Notes under the pieces: model-generated | What the model was told of the DNA's origin: nothing | Database searches by the model: none | The model's input: only the letters and a program-made list of their open reading frames with translations | Shown: positions 15,207 to 24,736 of the stretch, in pieces | How positions within the stretch are numbered: position 1 is the stretch's first letter | How the letters are laid out: each line of letters starts with the position of its first letter | Source of the DNA: Ectopseudomonas mendocina | GTDB taxonomy: Bacteria; Pseudomonadota; Gammaproteobacteria; Pseudomonadales; Pseudomonadaceae | Length of the DNA: 64,000 nt | Reading direction: 5' to 3' | Assembly: GCF_016008875.1 (NCBI RefSeq) | Contig: NZ_JADTQG010000001.1 | Coordinates: 310,001-374,000, forward strand | Program-made: the position numbers and the translations under genes

Positions 15207-16698
15207 TCAGTTGAATGGTCATGTTCGGCCCGGCCTCCAGCGGCGTGTCGTCGAACCAGCGGCTGGTCACCGTCTTGGTCTCGGTATAGAAACGCACCGC
15301 CTGTTTGCCGTAAGCGTGCAGGTCGCCGTAGAACGAGCCTTTCCAGCCGGTGAAGGAGAAGAACGGCAGCGGCACCGGGATCGGTACGTTGATGCCCACC
15401 TGGCCGACTTCCACAGCATGCTGGAAATGCCGCGCGGCGCCGCCAGATCGGGTGAACAGGCTGGTGCCGTTGCCATAGGGGCTGGCGTTGACCAGTTCGA
15501 TGGCCTCTTCCAGGCTGTCCACCTCCATGCACACCAGCACCGGGCCGAAGATTTCCTCGCGGTACAGACTCATCTTCGCCGTCACGCCGCGAAACAGGGT
15601 CGGGCCAACCCAATTGCCGTCGGGGTAACCGTCCACCGTGCATTGCGAACCGTCGAGCAGGCACTCGGCGCCTTCCGCCTTGCCTTCATCGATCAGGCTC
15701 AGTACGCGCTGGCGTGCCTGCGGGCTGATCAGCGGGCCGTAGGCTGCACCCGTGTCCTGCCAGTGGCCTGGGCGCAGCGCGGTCATCTGCGTCGCCAACT
15801 CGTCGATCCACTGTTTCGACTCGCCGACGAACACCGCCACGCTGATCGCCATGCAGCGTTGGCCTGCAGCGCCGCAGCTGGCACCGAGCAGGTTGCTGAT
15901 GACCTGATCCTTGGGCGCGTCCGGCATGATCACCATATGGTTCTTGGCACCGGCGAAGGCCTGCACCCGTTTCAAATGCTGGGTGCCGGTGCGATAGACG
16001 TGCTGGCCCACCGTTACCGAGCCGACGAAGGACACCGCGCTAACTAGCGGATGTACCAGCAGCGCATCGACCTGCTCGCGCCCGCCATGCAGCACCTGCA
16101 GCACGCCAGGCGGCGCTCCGGCCTCGATGAAGAGCTCGGCCAGACGATTGGGCGTCATCGGGTCCTGTTCGGACGGCTTGAGGATGAAGGTATTGCCGCA
16201 GGCGATGGCCAGCGGAAACATCCACAGTGGGATCATCGCCGGGAAGTTGAAGGGGGTGATGCCGACGCACACGCCCAGTGGCTGGATCCAGCTGGCAGTG
16301 TCGATCTCGCGGGCGACGTTCTCCACCGTCTCGCCCATCATCAGGCTGGCGATGTTGGCCGCATGCTCGGCCACCTCGATGCCGCGCCACACGTCACCCT
16401 TGGCATCGGCGAAGGTCTTGCCGGTTTCCGCCGCAAGAATCTCCGCCAGCTCGTCGTGATGTTCCTTGAGCAGGTGCTGGTAGCGCAGCATCAGGCGGGC
16501 GCGCTCCGATACCGGCACCTCGCGCCAGGTGAGAAAGGCCTGCTGCGCACCGGCTACCGCGGCTTCTATCTCCTCGGTGGTCGCTCTGGGGGCGAGGGTG
16601 ATCACTTCCTGAGTGGCCGGGTCAGTCACTTCGATCAGGTCCGTTGCCTGGCTTGGCAGCCACTGGCCGTCGATCAGTTGCGCGAGCGTGCGGGGCAT
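15202..16698 (-). CDS. mmsA: CoA-acylating methylmalonate-semialdehyde dehydrogenase
   Basis: Converts methylmalonate semialdehyde, NAD and CoA to propionyl-CoA, CO2 and NADH, the last step of the valine branch. The 498-residue aldehyde dehydrogenase carries the cofactor segment [13 protein letters not shown], the [12 protein letters not shown] region and the catalytic Cys in [11 protein letters not shown]. The family-typical [16 protein letters not shown] segment is present. It is first in the leftward cluster; an A-rich leader and a strong AGGAGG precede the ATG at 16698. The divergent AraC gene and the repeat in the 125-base spacer point to specific activation. A second, mmsA-like isozyme (as PA0747 in P. 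aeruginosa) is the alternative name. Confidence 0.93.
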   Translation of the reverse strand: MPRTLAQLIDGQWLPSQATDLIEVTDPATQEVITLAPRATTEEIEAAVAGAQQAFLTWREVPVSERARLMLRYQHLLKEHHDELAEILAAETGKTFADAKGDVWRGIEVAEHAANIASLMMGETVENVAREIDTASWIQPLGVCVGITPFNFPAMIPLWMFPLAIACGNTFILKPSEQDPMTPNRLAELFIEAGAPPGVLQVLHGGREQVDALLVHPLVSAVSFVGSVTVGQHVYRTGTQHLKRVQAFAGAKNHMVIMPDAPKDQVISNLLGASCGAAGQRCMAISVAVFVGESKQWIDELATQMTALRPGHWQDTGAAYGPLISPQARQRVLSLIDEGKAEGAECLLDGSQCTVDGYPDGNWVGPTLFRGVTAKMSLYREEIFGPVLVCMEVDSLEEAIELVNASPYGNGTSLFTRSGGAARHFQHAVEVGQVGINVPIPVPLPFFSFTGWKGSFYGDLHAYGKQAVRFYTETKTVTSRWFDDTPLEAGPNMTIQLK

Positions 16699-16710
16699 GG
16701 GCGCCTCCTG

Positions 16711-16720
16711 TTGTTCTTGT
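16711..16720 (-). promoter_or_regulatory. A-rich CA motif (probable Hfq/Crc site) in the mmsA leader
   Basis: mRNA ACAAGAACAACAGGAGG, matching AANAANAA directly upstream of the ribosome site. A TATAAA box on the minus strand at 16729-16734 is a plausible -10. Confidence 0.6.
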
Positions 16721-16755
16721 ATGGAGTCTTTATAGCCACTTCATGTGCCCTTGTG

Positions 16756-16791
16756 GATTGACGATCTTGGTCTTGAGATGGACGATCTTGG
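16756..16791. promoter_or_regulatory. Direct-repeat operator, probable AraC-family binding site
   Basis: GATTGACGATCTTGG (16756-16770) is repeated as GATGGACGATCTTGG (16777-16791): 14 of 15 bases match and the start-to-start distance is exactly 21 bp, two helical turns. Paired direct repeats of this spacing are what AraC-family dimers bind. The mmsA-proximal copy lies where the -35 of the TATAAA promoter at 16729-16734 would be, fitting activation. Confidence 0.7.
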
Positions 16792-16823
16792 CATTCGATC
16801 TGTCTTTATTGGGAGCGTCAGGC

Positions 16824-17705
16824 ATGGGCCTGCGAGTGGAGACCTCCAATTGGCCGCTGCCGCTCGGTGGACAACGCTTCATCACACCGCCGCGTCTGCG
16901 TCGGCTTCTGGCACGCCATGCGCTTAGCTCGGGCTGCTATCTCCTGGCCATAGGGTTTTATCCTGACGCAGCCGGCCATCAGATGCGGCGTCTGCAGCCG
17001 GACGATCATCTGCTGATCTATTGCCGCTCCGGTAGGGGCTGGTTGGAAACAGCGGATGGACGATTGGATGTCACTGCTGGCGATCTGCTGCTGCTGCCCA
17101 AGGCGATGCCGCATAGCTATGGTGCCGATGCGCAAAGCCCCTGGACGATCTATTGGGTGCATTTTGACGGCAGCTTCAGCGAGGATTTCCTGCTTCTGCT
17201 AGGCACGCAACCGTTGCGACGTATCGGTTTGCAGCCAAGGCTGATTGGCGACTTCGAGGCATTGCTGGGCCTGCAGCGCCAGGGCCTCAACGCCTTGCCC
17301 TTCATCCATGCCGCGCACCGTCTGCAGGCGATGCTCAGCTCGCTGGCGGTGCTGCCGGCGCGGGTCAATCTCAAGTCCGGGCGAGTGCTGGATATCGAGG
17401 CGGTGCAGGCGGTGATGCGCGAGCATCTGCATGGCAGCCTTAACCTCGACGAACTGGCGGCGCAGTTCAAGCTGTCGCGCTTTCATTTCGCCAAGACTTA
17501 CCGTGCGCTGACCGGTCATGCGCCGATTCAGGATTTCATCCAGCTGAAAATGGCCCTGGCCTGCCGTCTGCTCGACCGTGGCGATATCGAGGTGCGCCAG
17601 GTTGCCGAGCAACTGGGGTATGAAGACCCTTATTACTTCTCGCGACTGTTTCGCAAGGTGGTGGGCATGGCGCCCAGTCATTACCGGGCACTGCATCAGG
17701 GTTAG
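16824..17705 (+). CDS. AraC-family regulator of the valine-degradation cluster (MmsR-like)
   Basis: A 293-residue regulator. The ATG at 16824 was chosen for the GGGAG about 8 bases upstream; the frame is open for 60 codons further but that part is not protein-like. The N-terminal cupin-like sensor (about 1-170: DDHLLIYCRSGRGWLE, LLLLPKAMPHSYG) is followed by two helix-turn-helix motifs in the last 100 residues (LNLDELAAQFKLSRFHFAK; EVRQVAEQLGYEDPYYFSR). It is divergent from mmsA with the paired repeat between them, so activation of mmsA in response to a valine catabolite is likely. MmsR and PA0748 of P. aeruginosa are the comparable proteins. Confidence 0.88.
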   Translation: MGLRVETSNWPLPLGGQRFITPPRLRRLLARHALSSGCYLLAIGFYPDAAGHQMRRLQPDDHLLIYCRSGRGWLETADGRLDVTAGDLLLLPKAMPHSYGADAQSPWTIYWVHFDGSFSEDFLLLLGTQPLRRIGLQPRLIGDFEALLGLQRQGLNALPFIHAAHRLQAMLSSLAVLPARVNLKSGRVLDIEAVQAVMREHLHGSLNLDELAAQFKLSRFHFAKTYRALTGHAPIQDFIQLKMALACRLLDRGDIEVRQVAEQLGYEDPYYFSRLFRKVVGMAPSHYRALHQG

Positions 17706-17711
17706 TCGCTG

Positions 17712-18125
17712 CTAGACCCGCGCGATGGTTGCCAGCCCGGTAGCCACCAGCTTTTCCTGGCCGTCTTTCACCGCGAACACGTCTGCTCGGCAGACCGCCT
17801 GGCGTTGTCCGGCCTTGAGGACTTCGGCGCGGCACAATAGACGTTCGCCAAGGGCCGGTGCGAGCAGGTTGAGCTTGTATTCGCTGGTAACCACGTCGCC
17901 GACCATCGACGCTGCGGCCCAGGCGCAGCCGCTGTCGACCATGAAGCCGACTACCGCGCCATGCATGTAACCGTGGTGCTGGCACAGGTCAGGACGGCTA
18001 CGTACCTGCAGGCTGACTCGGCCTGGCGCAAAATCGAGCAATTCGGCGCCGAGCAGCTGGGCAAAGGTAGAGTGGGCGAGCGCCTGTTCCAGGCGTTCGC
18101 GACTGATACCGTTCAAGTCGCTCAT
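17712..18125 (-). CDS. PaaI/hotdog-fold acyl-CoA thioesterase
   Basis: Probable thioesterase of 137 residues with a single hotdog fold. The ATG at 18125 has GGGAGG 5 bases upstream and removes an implausible 91-codon extension. The conserved pattern HHGYMHGAVVGFMVDSGCAWAA corresponds to the family's active-site region (residues about 49-70), followed by VTSEYKLNLLAPALGERLLCRAEV. The substrate is unknown. It converges on the AraC gene with only 6 bases between stops, and probably forms no operon with the HDOD gene to its right, which is 97 bases upstream. Confidence 0.82.
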   Translation of the reverse strand: MSDLNGISRERLEQALAHSTFAQLLGAELLDFAPGRVSLQVRSRPDLCQHHGYMHGAVVGFMVDSGCAWAAASMVGDVVTSEYKLNLLAPALGERLLCRAEVLKAGQRQAVCRADVFAVKDGQEKLVATGLATIARV

Positions 18126-18222
18126 ATGACCTCCCGCACCGTGCGTGCAGGAGAGTCTCGACCGGCTCGCGGATGTGGGCAAGCTGTATCCAGATGCCTG
18201 ATGAGGCCGTATAGCACGGTCC

Positions 18223-19035
18223 TCAGGCGAGCAGGCGCTTCCACAGTTGCAGCTCGCCAGCCAGCTCCTGGCGCAGTTCGGCAAGCGGTGGTTCCAGGCC
18301 CAGCTTCGCCTGAGCCGGAAGCGGCTCGGGCAGGATGGCGTTACTCTGCAAAGCGCTGGCGAGCAGGACCAGATCCGCCAGGTCGGCCGCGCCGTCATGC
18401 TGGCGTTGCCATTGGCCGTACAGACGAGTGGATTCGATCACTGCCGAAGGCAGCTGCCAGCGCGTGAGGATCAGGGCACCGAGGTCACCCGACAGTCGTT
18501 CGCACAGCTCGTGCAGCGTGTCACCATCGCGTGGCACGTCTGGCCAGTGCTCCAGCTCCGAGAGCAGCGGCAGGCTGCCGATATCCTGCAACAGGCCGCC
18601 GAGCATCGCGTCGTCCAGCGACAGTCCGGTGCGCTGCGCCAATACCGCGCAGTAGGCGGCGCGCTCCCGTGCGCTGCGCCAGCGAGCGCGAAAGGCCTGC
18701 TGCAGTGCCGGTTCAGTACTGGTGAAAAGATTTTGCAGGCTGAACCCCAGCACAAGGTCGGCCAACTGCCGCGTACCGAGGCGGCCCAGCAGTTCGCGCA
18801 GCGAGCTGCAGGCGCGATCACCGCGCAGCAGGGGCGTGTTGGAAAATTGCATCAGGTACGCAGCCAATGGCGGATCGCCGGTAATCACGCGGGTCAGCTG
18901 TTCCAGCGAGGTGCGTGGATCGTCCAGCAGCTTTCTGATGCGCACGGCTGCTTCGGGCATCTGCGGAATCCTGGCCTCGCCCTTGAGGAAGCGATTGAGC
19001 AGTGCCATGCGCAGGGTATCGACGGTGGTTGGCAT
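18223..19035 (-). CDS. HDOD-domain protein
   Basis: A 270-residue protein consisting mostly of an HDOD domain, a catalytically inactive relative of HD hydrolases found in bacterial signalling proteins. Recognisable features are the start IPQMPEAAVRIRKLLDDP, the LTRVITGDPPLAAYLMQFSN segment, LRELLGRLGTRQLADLVLG and the GLLQDIGSLPLL region in the middle. It has no GGDEF, EAL or receiver domain attached. Its role is unknown. It is transcribed leftwards, divergent from ung. Confidence 0.85.
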   Translation of the reverse strand: MPTTVDTLRMALLNRFLKGEARIPQMPEAAVRIRKLLDDPRTSLEQLTRVITGDPPLAAYLMQFSNTPLLRGDRACSSLRELLGRLGTRQLADLVLGFSLQNLFTSTEPALQQAFRARWRSARERAAYCAVLAQRTGLSLDDAMLGGLLQDIGSLPLLSELEHWPDVPRDGDTLHELCERLSGDLGALILTRWQLPSAVIESTRLYGQWQRQHDGAADLADLVLLASALQSNAILPEPLPAQAKLGLEPPLAELRQELAGELQLWKRLLA

Positions 19036-19174
19036 GGTCTTCGAGTCCGATCACGGTGGCTATGAGCAAAGGCTAGCAAAGCATCTCGGCGCGTGCCGGG
19101 CTGGCCTTTCTTGACTTGCGGCAACCCCTTCTCTAGCGTGCCTGCTCTTGTGGAGACTCAGGCAGGAAAAGCGC

Positions 19175-19864
19175 ATGACCGAAGATCGCATCAAACTCGA
19201 AGCCAGCTGGAAGGAAGCGCTGCGCGAGGAGTTCGACAAGCCCTACATGAAGGAGCTGCGCGAGTTCCTGCGGGCAGAGAAGGCAGCTGGCAAGGAAATC
19301 TATCCGCCGGGCCCGCTGATCTTCAATGCGCTCAATTCCACGCCGCTGGATCAGGTCAAGGTGGTGATCATCGGCCAGGACCCTTACCACGGCCCGGGCC
19401 AGGCGCATGGCCTGTGCTTCTCGGTGCAGCCGGGCGTGCAGACTCCGCCGTCGTTGGTGAACATCTACAAGGAGCTCAAGCGCGATCTCAACATCGACAT
19501 CCCGGCCCACGGTTACCTGCAGAGCTGGGCCGATCAGGGCGTGCTGCTGCTCAACACCTCCCTGACCGTGGAGCGTGCCAACGCCGGTTCGCACGCGAAC
19601 AAGGGCTGGCAGTTCTTTACCGATCGGGTGATCGAAGTGGTCAGTGAACATCAGCCCAAGCTGGTGTTCCTGCTCTGGGGCAGCCACGCGCAAAGCAAGC
19701 AGCGCCTGATTGACCCGACCAAGCACCTGGTGCTGCGCTCGCCGCACCCGTCGCCGCTGTCCGCCCATCGTGGCTTCATCGGCAATGGCCATTTCAGTCG
19801 TTGCAACCAGTTCCTCAGTCAGAACGGCATGACCCCCATCGACTGGCAACTGCCACCGCTCTGA
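19175..19864 (+). CDS. ung: Uracil-DNA glycosylase
   Basis: Excises uracil from DNA, starting base-excision repair. The 229-residue protein has the catalytic water-activating motif GQDPYHG (67-73, Asp 69), the [15 protein letters not shown] region (with uracil-recognition Asn) and the DNA-intercalation loop HPSPLS (191-196, catalytic His 191). The ATG at 19175 follows GGAAAA with usual spacing and gives the normal family length; an opening 9 codons earlier is less likely. It converges with the DUF6279 gene. Its position close to the valine cluster matches my memory of PA0750 in P. aeruginosa. Confidence 0.97.
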   Translation: MTEDRIKLEASWKEALREEFDKPYMKELREFLRAEKAAGKEIYPPGPLIFNALNSTPLDQVKVVIIGQDPYHGPGQAHGLCFSVQPGVQTPPSLVNIYKELKRDLNIDIPAHGYLQSWADQGVLLLNTSLTVERANAGSHANKGWQFFTDRVIEVVSEHQPKLVFLLWGSHAQSKQRLIDPTKHLVLRSPHPSPLSAHRGFIGNGHFSRCNQFLSQNGMTPIDWQLPPL

Positions 19865-19873
19865 CCAGGCGCC

Positions 19874-20734
19874 TCAGCGCTGCGCCACCGCCTGATCGGT
19901 GGCGCACTGTTGCGCAGCCAGGTCGGCGTGAAGGCCTTGCAGGCGCTTGTCTGCGCGCGCTATCTGACGTGAGTCGGCCTGAGCGACCAGATCGACGATC
20001 ATCTCCGCCATGGCCTGGCGGGATGTCTCATAACTGGCCTTATAGGCGCCGGTGTAGAAGCGTTCGCGTTGTTGCAGCAGGGCGGTCATGCGTGCGCCGA
20101 AGTCATCGCCGCGACGCGCTTCCAATGTCTCGCGCAGTGCCTGTTGCCAGGTCAGGCGATTGTCCATCCAGACCTGATTCTGATCGCCCAGGCCTTGCGC
20201 CCACTGCTGCACGCGTTCGCGTTGCTCGGCATTGAGTTCGCCGAACCAGGGCTGCAGGCGCTCTTCCATGCGTTCGGCGCGCCGGTCGATCTGCTCCTGC
20301 AGCGGTGGCTCGAGGAATTCCTCGCGCAGCTTGGCGTTCTGCTCGTCCAGTGACGCCAATAACTGCTCAACCTGGCGCGGGCTGAGGCCGCGCAGCAGCT
20401 CGATGGTGCTAGGGGTGATTTCCACCGCGATGCGTTGCATGGCCGGTTCGACCTCGGCCAGCTGACGAGTGATCAGCTCGCCGTCCCGGCTGCTCAGTGC
20501 CTGCTGGCTGCGCTGCAGCCAGTCGAGATAACGCGGCAGCTCGGCGCTGCAGTGCCAGGCCAGGTGTTCCTGCAATTGAGGCTTGAGCCAGGCGCTTTGC
20601 TCGCTGGTCAGCGCCACGTAGTCGTTGAGCTTCCAGGGGATCAGCCAGTCGAGATTACGATAGGCCAGGCCGACACGGCTGCAGGCGCTCAGCAGCAGGG
20701 TGATGACCAATAGCAGCAGCAGGGGTTTGCGCAT
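19874..20734 (-). CDS. DUF6279-family lipoprotein
   Basis: A 286-residue predicted lipoprotein of unknown function. The signal peptide (LLLLLVITLLL) ends in the lipobox LSAC (Cys 18). The mature protein begins SRVGLAYRNLDWLIPWKLNDYV, typical of the family, and is almost all helical with many Gln, Glu and Arg. It is common in Pseudomonas. It converges with ung and is about 160 bases from the bra operon terminator. Confidence 0.8.
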   Translation of the reverse strand: MRKPLLLLLVITLLLSACSRVGLAYRNLDWLIPWKLNDYVALTSEQSAWLKPQLQEHLAWHCSAELPRYLDWLQRSQQALSSRDGELITRQLAEVEPAMQRIAVEITPSTIELLRGLSPRQVEQLLASLDEQNAKLREEFLEPPLQEQIDRRAERMEERLQPWFGELNAEQRERVQQWAQGLGDQNQVWMDNRLTWQQALRETLEARRGDDFGARMTALLQQRERFYTGAYKASYETSRQAMAEMIVDLVAQADSRQIARADKRLQGLHADLAAQQCATDQAVAQR

Positions 20735-20846
20735 GTACGCAGTCTCGCGAGGGCTGAGTTATTGAGACTAATACTCGAAGAGCGTGGCGCAAGAGGGCGG
20801 AAATATCCGCTTAAGAGTTCAGCGAGACGGGTGATCGAATCGCGGA

Positions 20847-20876
20847 CAAAAAGAAACCGCCCCGAAGGGCGGTTCC
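20847..20876 (-). terminator. Rho-independent terminator of the bra operon
   Basis: Stem AACCGCCC / GGGCGGTT with a four-base loop; on the minus strand it is followed by TTCTTTTT. It lies 19 bases past the livF stop. Confidence 0.9.
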
Positions 20877-20894
20877 GATATTGCAGGGTTGCGC

Positions 20895-21596
20895 TTATCC
20901 GCCGAGATAGGCGTCGCGTACCTTGGGGTCGCTGAGCAGTTGCTCGCCGCTGCCCTGCATGACGATGTGGCCGTTCTCCAGCACGTAACCGCGGTCAGCC
21001 AGCTTCAGCGCCTGGTTGGCGTTCTGCTCGACCAGGAACACGGTCACGCCGTCCTCGCGCAGTTGTTCGACGATGTCGAAGATCTGCTGGATGATGATCG
21101 GCGCGAGACCCAGCGACGGTTCGTCGAGCAGCAGCAGTTTGGGCTTGCTCATCAGGGCACGGCCGATGGCGAGCATCTGTTGCTCACCACCGCTCATGGT
21201 GCCGGCGCGCTGGGCGAAGCGTTCCTTCAGGCGCGGGAACAGGTGCAGGACCTTGTCCAGTTGCTCCTGATTGTCCGCCTTGTCACCGAAGAACCCGCCC
21301 ATGGCCAGGTTCTCCTCGACGGTCAGGCGGGCAAACACGCGACGGCCTTCCGGCACGATGGCAATGCTCTTGCGCATGATCTGCGGGGTTTCCATGCCCA
21401 CCAGCTCCTCACCCAGGTATCGGATGCTGCCACTGGTGGCGCGCGGGTTACCGCACAGGGTCATCAGCAGGGTCGACTTGCCGGCACCGTTGGCGCCGAT
21501 CAGGGTGACGATCTCGCCTTTCTGTACTTCGATGCTGACGTCGTGCAGGGCCTGGATCTTGCCGTAGAAGGTTGAGACGTTGTTGAAGCTCAGCAT
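20895..21596 (-). CDS. livF: Branched-chain amino acid ABC transporter, ATPase BraG/LivF
   Basis: Second ATPase of the high-affinity leucine, isoleucine and valine importer. Its 233 residues carry the Walker A motif GANGAGKST (34-42), the signature MSGGEQQ, Walker B LLLLDEPSLGL and the family's C-terminal PKVRDAYLGG. It is the last gene of the leftward braCDEFG operon, 3 bases after livG, and is followed by a good terminator. It pairs with LivG on the cytoplasmic side of LivH/LivM. Confidence 0.95.
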   Translation of the reverse strand: MLSFNNVSTFYGKIQALHDVSIEVQKGEIVTLIGANGAGKSTLLMTLCGNPRATSGSIRYLGEELVGMETPQIMRKSIAIVPEGRRVFARLTVEENLAMGGFFGDKADNQEQLDKVLHLFPRLKERFAQRAGTMSGGEQQMLAIGRALMSKPKLLLLDEPSLGLAPIIIQQIFDIVEQLREDGVTVFLVEQNANQALKLADRGYVLENGHIVMQGSGEQLLSDPKVRDAYLGG

Positions 21597-21599
21597 GGA

Positions 21600-22367
21600 T
21601 TACGCCTCCCCCAGATAGGCTTTGATCACGTCCGGGTTGTTGCGGATGTCGTCCGGCGTGCCGTCGGCCAGGGGAGTGCCCTGGTTGATCACGTAGATGT
21701 GGTCGGAAATGCTCATGACCAGGTGCATGTCATGCTCGATCAGCAGCACGGTGACATTGTGCTCGTCACGCAGCATGCCGATCAGCGCCTTGAGGTCCTC
21801 GGTTTCACGCGGGTTGAGACCGGCGGCCGGCTCGTCGAGCATGAGGATGCTCGGACGCGTCATCATGCAACGAGCGATTTCCAGGCGGCGTTGCTGACCA
21901 TAGGCCAGGGTTCCGGCACTGCGGTTGGCGAAGTCCACCAGGTCGACCTGCTCCAGCCAGTAGGCGGCGTACTCCATAGCCTCGCGCTCGCTGCGGCGGA
22001 AGGCCGGGGTCTTGAACAGGCCGGCGAGGTAGCCGGTGTTCAGGTGGCGATGCTGGGCCACCAGCAGGTTTTCCACCGCGGTCATGTCCTTGAACAGACG
22101 CACGTTCTGGAAGGTCCGCACCACGCCTTTACGGGCGATCTTGTGGCCCGGCAGGCCCTCGATCGCCTCGCCGTTGAGGCGGATGCTGCCGGAGCTTGGC
22201 TGGTAGAAGCCGGTCAGGCAGTTGAATACGGTGGTCTTGCCGGCGCCGTTCGGGCCGATCATCGAGACCACCTGCTTTTCCTTGACGTTCAGGCCCACCC
22301 CGTTGACGGCCAGCAGGCCGCCGAAACGCATGGACAGGCCGCTTACTTCGAGAATCGTGCGGCTCAT
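21600..22367 (-). CDS. livG: Branched-chain amino acid ABC transporter, ATPase BraF/LivG
   Basis: ATPase subunit of 255 residues with Walker [10 protein letters not shown] (38-46), the [14 protein letters not shown] signature region and Walker [13 protein letters not shown]. The [15 protein letters not shown] segment after Walker A is typical of LivG. It overlaps livM by 4 bases, so their translation is probably coupled. Confidence 0.95.
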   Translation of the reverse strand: MSRTILEVSGLSMRFGGLLAVNGVGLNVKEKQVVSMIGPNGAGKTTVFNCLTGFYQPSSGSIRLNGEAIEGLPGHKIARKGVVRTFQNVRLFKDMTAVENLLVAQHRHLNTGYLAGLFKTPAFRRSEREAMEYAAYWLEQVDLVDFANRSAGTLAYGQQRRLEIARCMMTRPSILMLDEPAAGLNPRETEDLKALIGMLRDEHNVTVLLIEHDMHLVMSISDHIYVINQGTPLADGTPDDIRNNPDVIKAYLGEA

Positions 22368-23619
22368 CGCTTCAGCTCCAGGTGGGGACGTTGCATCGGC
22401 AGTAACCCTTGCGGGCGCCAGATCATCATGAAGATCATGACCAGACCGAAGAACAGCATGCGGTACTCGCTCAGCTCACGCATCTCCTGCAGCATCACCA
22501 TGATGATGGCCGCGAGGATCACGCCCAGCTGCGAGCCCATGCCACCCAGCACGACGATGGCCAGGATCATCGCCGACTCGATGAAGGTGAAGGATTCCGG
22601 TGTCACCAAACCCTGGCGCGCGGCGAAGAAACTGCCGGCAAAACCGGCCAGGCTGGCGCCGATGGTGAAGGCCGAGAGCTTGATCACGGTCGGGTTCAGG
22701 CCCAGCGCGCGGCAGGCGATCTCGTCTTCACGCAAGGCTTCCCAGGCGCGGCCGATCGGCATGCGCAGCAGGCGGTTGACCAAAAACAGCGTCAGCAGCA
22801 CCAGCAGCAGGGCGATCAGGTAGAGGAAGATCACCTTGTACTGCGAGTTGTAGGCCATCTCGAAGTAGCCGTGGAAGGTCGGCATGTCCGCCGGCACACG
22901 GCGCTCGAAGGACAGGCCGAACAGGGTCGGCTTGTTCTCGTTGGCGATGCTCAGGCCGTTGGGGCCGCCGGTCAGATCGGTCAGGTTGCGCAACAGGATT
23001 CGGATGATCTCGCCGAAGCCGAGCGTGACGATGGCCAGGTAATCCCCGCGCAAGCGCAGCACCGGGAAACCGAGCAGGAAGCCGAACAGCGCCGCCATCA
23101 TGCCGGCCAGCGGCAGGCAGATCCAGAAGCCCAGGCCGAAGTAGTGGGCGAGGATCGCGTAGCTGTAGGCGCCAACGGCGTAGAAGCCGACGTAACCCAG
23201 ATCGAGCAGGCCGGCGAGGCCCACCACGATGTTCAGGCCAAGGCCGAGCATCACGTAGATCAGGATCAGCGTGGCGATGTCCACCGCCCCGCGGCTGGCG
23301 AAGAACGGCCATACCAGGGCCACCATGACCATTGCCAGAATGATCCAGCGTTGGGTGGAGGGCAGGGTGAGGAAGTTGCCGAGCTGGTCGGAACCGCTAG
23401 GTAGTCTCGGGCGTTTGGCCCAAGCCGGAGTGATGCGATCACGCAGCAATTGCCAGAGGAAGATCAGCGTAGCAGCGCCGCCAATGCACCAGAGTTCGAA
23501 GGCGGTGGCGCCTTCGACACGCAGGCTGATACCGACGGTGCTGAGCTTCAGGCCCAATACGGGGTAGGAGATGATCAGCACCAGCAAGGCGCTGAAGATC
23601 GCGGATTTGAGGTTACGGC

Positions 23620-23623
<4 letters not shown>
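22364..23623 (-). CDS. livM: Branched-chain amino acid ABC transporter, permease BraE/LivM
   Basis: Inner-membrane permease of 419 residues, with about 8-10 hydrophobic segments. The extra N-terminal portion (roughly the first 100 residues, two or three membrane segments before [20 protein letters not shown]) is the LivM-specific extension relative to LivH. The EAA-like loop [20 protein letters not shown], which contacts the ATPase, is present near residue 310. It overlaps livH and livG by 4 bases on either side. Confidence 0.95.
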
Positions 23624-24543
<920 letters not shown>

Positions 24544-24617
24544 TGCCTAACTCCTGGGCGCTTGCGTAAAGCGGCGCTTGTGGCGCAGCGCGAGGCCGGA
24601 ATTCTTCTAATGAACAA

Positions 24618-24718
24618 AGCCCACTGCAGCAGTGGGCTCTGGGTTAAGAACCTGTTCATGAGCTGCTACGCATGGCGCCCGTCGGGTTAATGGCGGGCGC
24701 TAGCACGCTAGCTCATGA
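24618..24718. repeat. Two hairpins between braC and livH (possible attenuation or mRNA stabilisation)
   Basis: A 10-bp stem AGCCCACTGC / GCAGTGGGCT (24618-24638) is followed by a larger interrupted hairpin: outer arms TCATGAGCT / AGCTCATGA (24656-24718) and inner arms GCGCCCG / CGGGCGC. Neither has a strong T run on the minus strand. Confidence 0.65.
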
Positions 24719-24736
24719 GTCAGCTCTTCGGCGGGG

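Noticed and set aside
16644..16823. 60-codon N-terminal extension of the AraC protein
   Set aside because: It runs across the mmsA leader and the operator repeat; the ATG at 16824 has a ribosome site.
24618..24638. Stem between braC and livH as a full terminator
   Set aside because: On the minus strand it is followed by TTGTTCATT rather than a T run.
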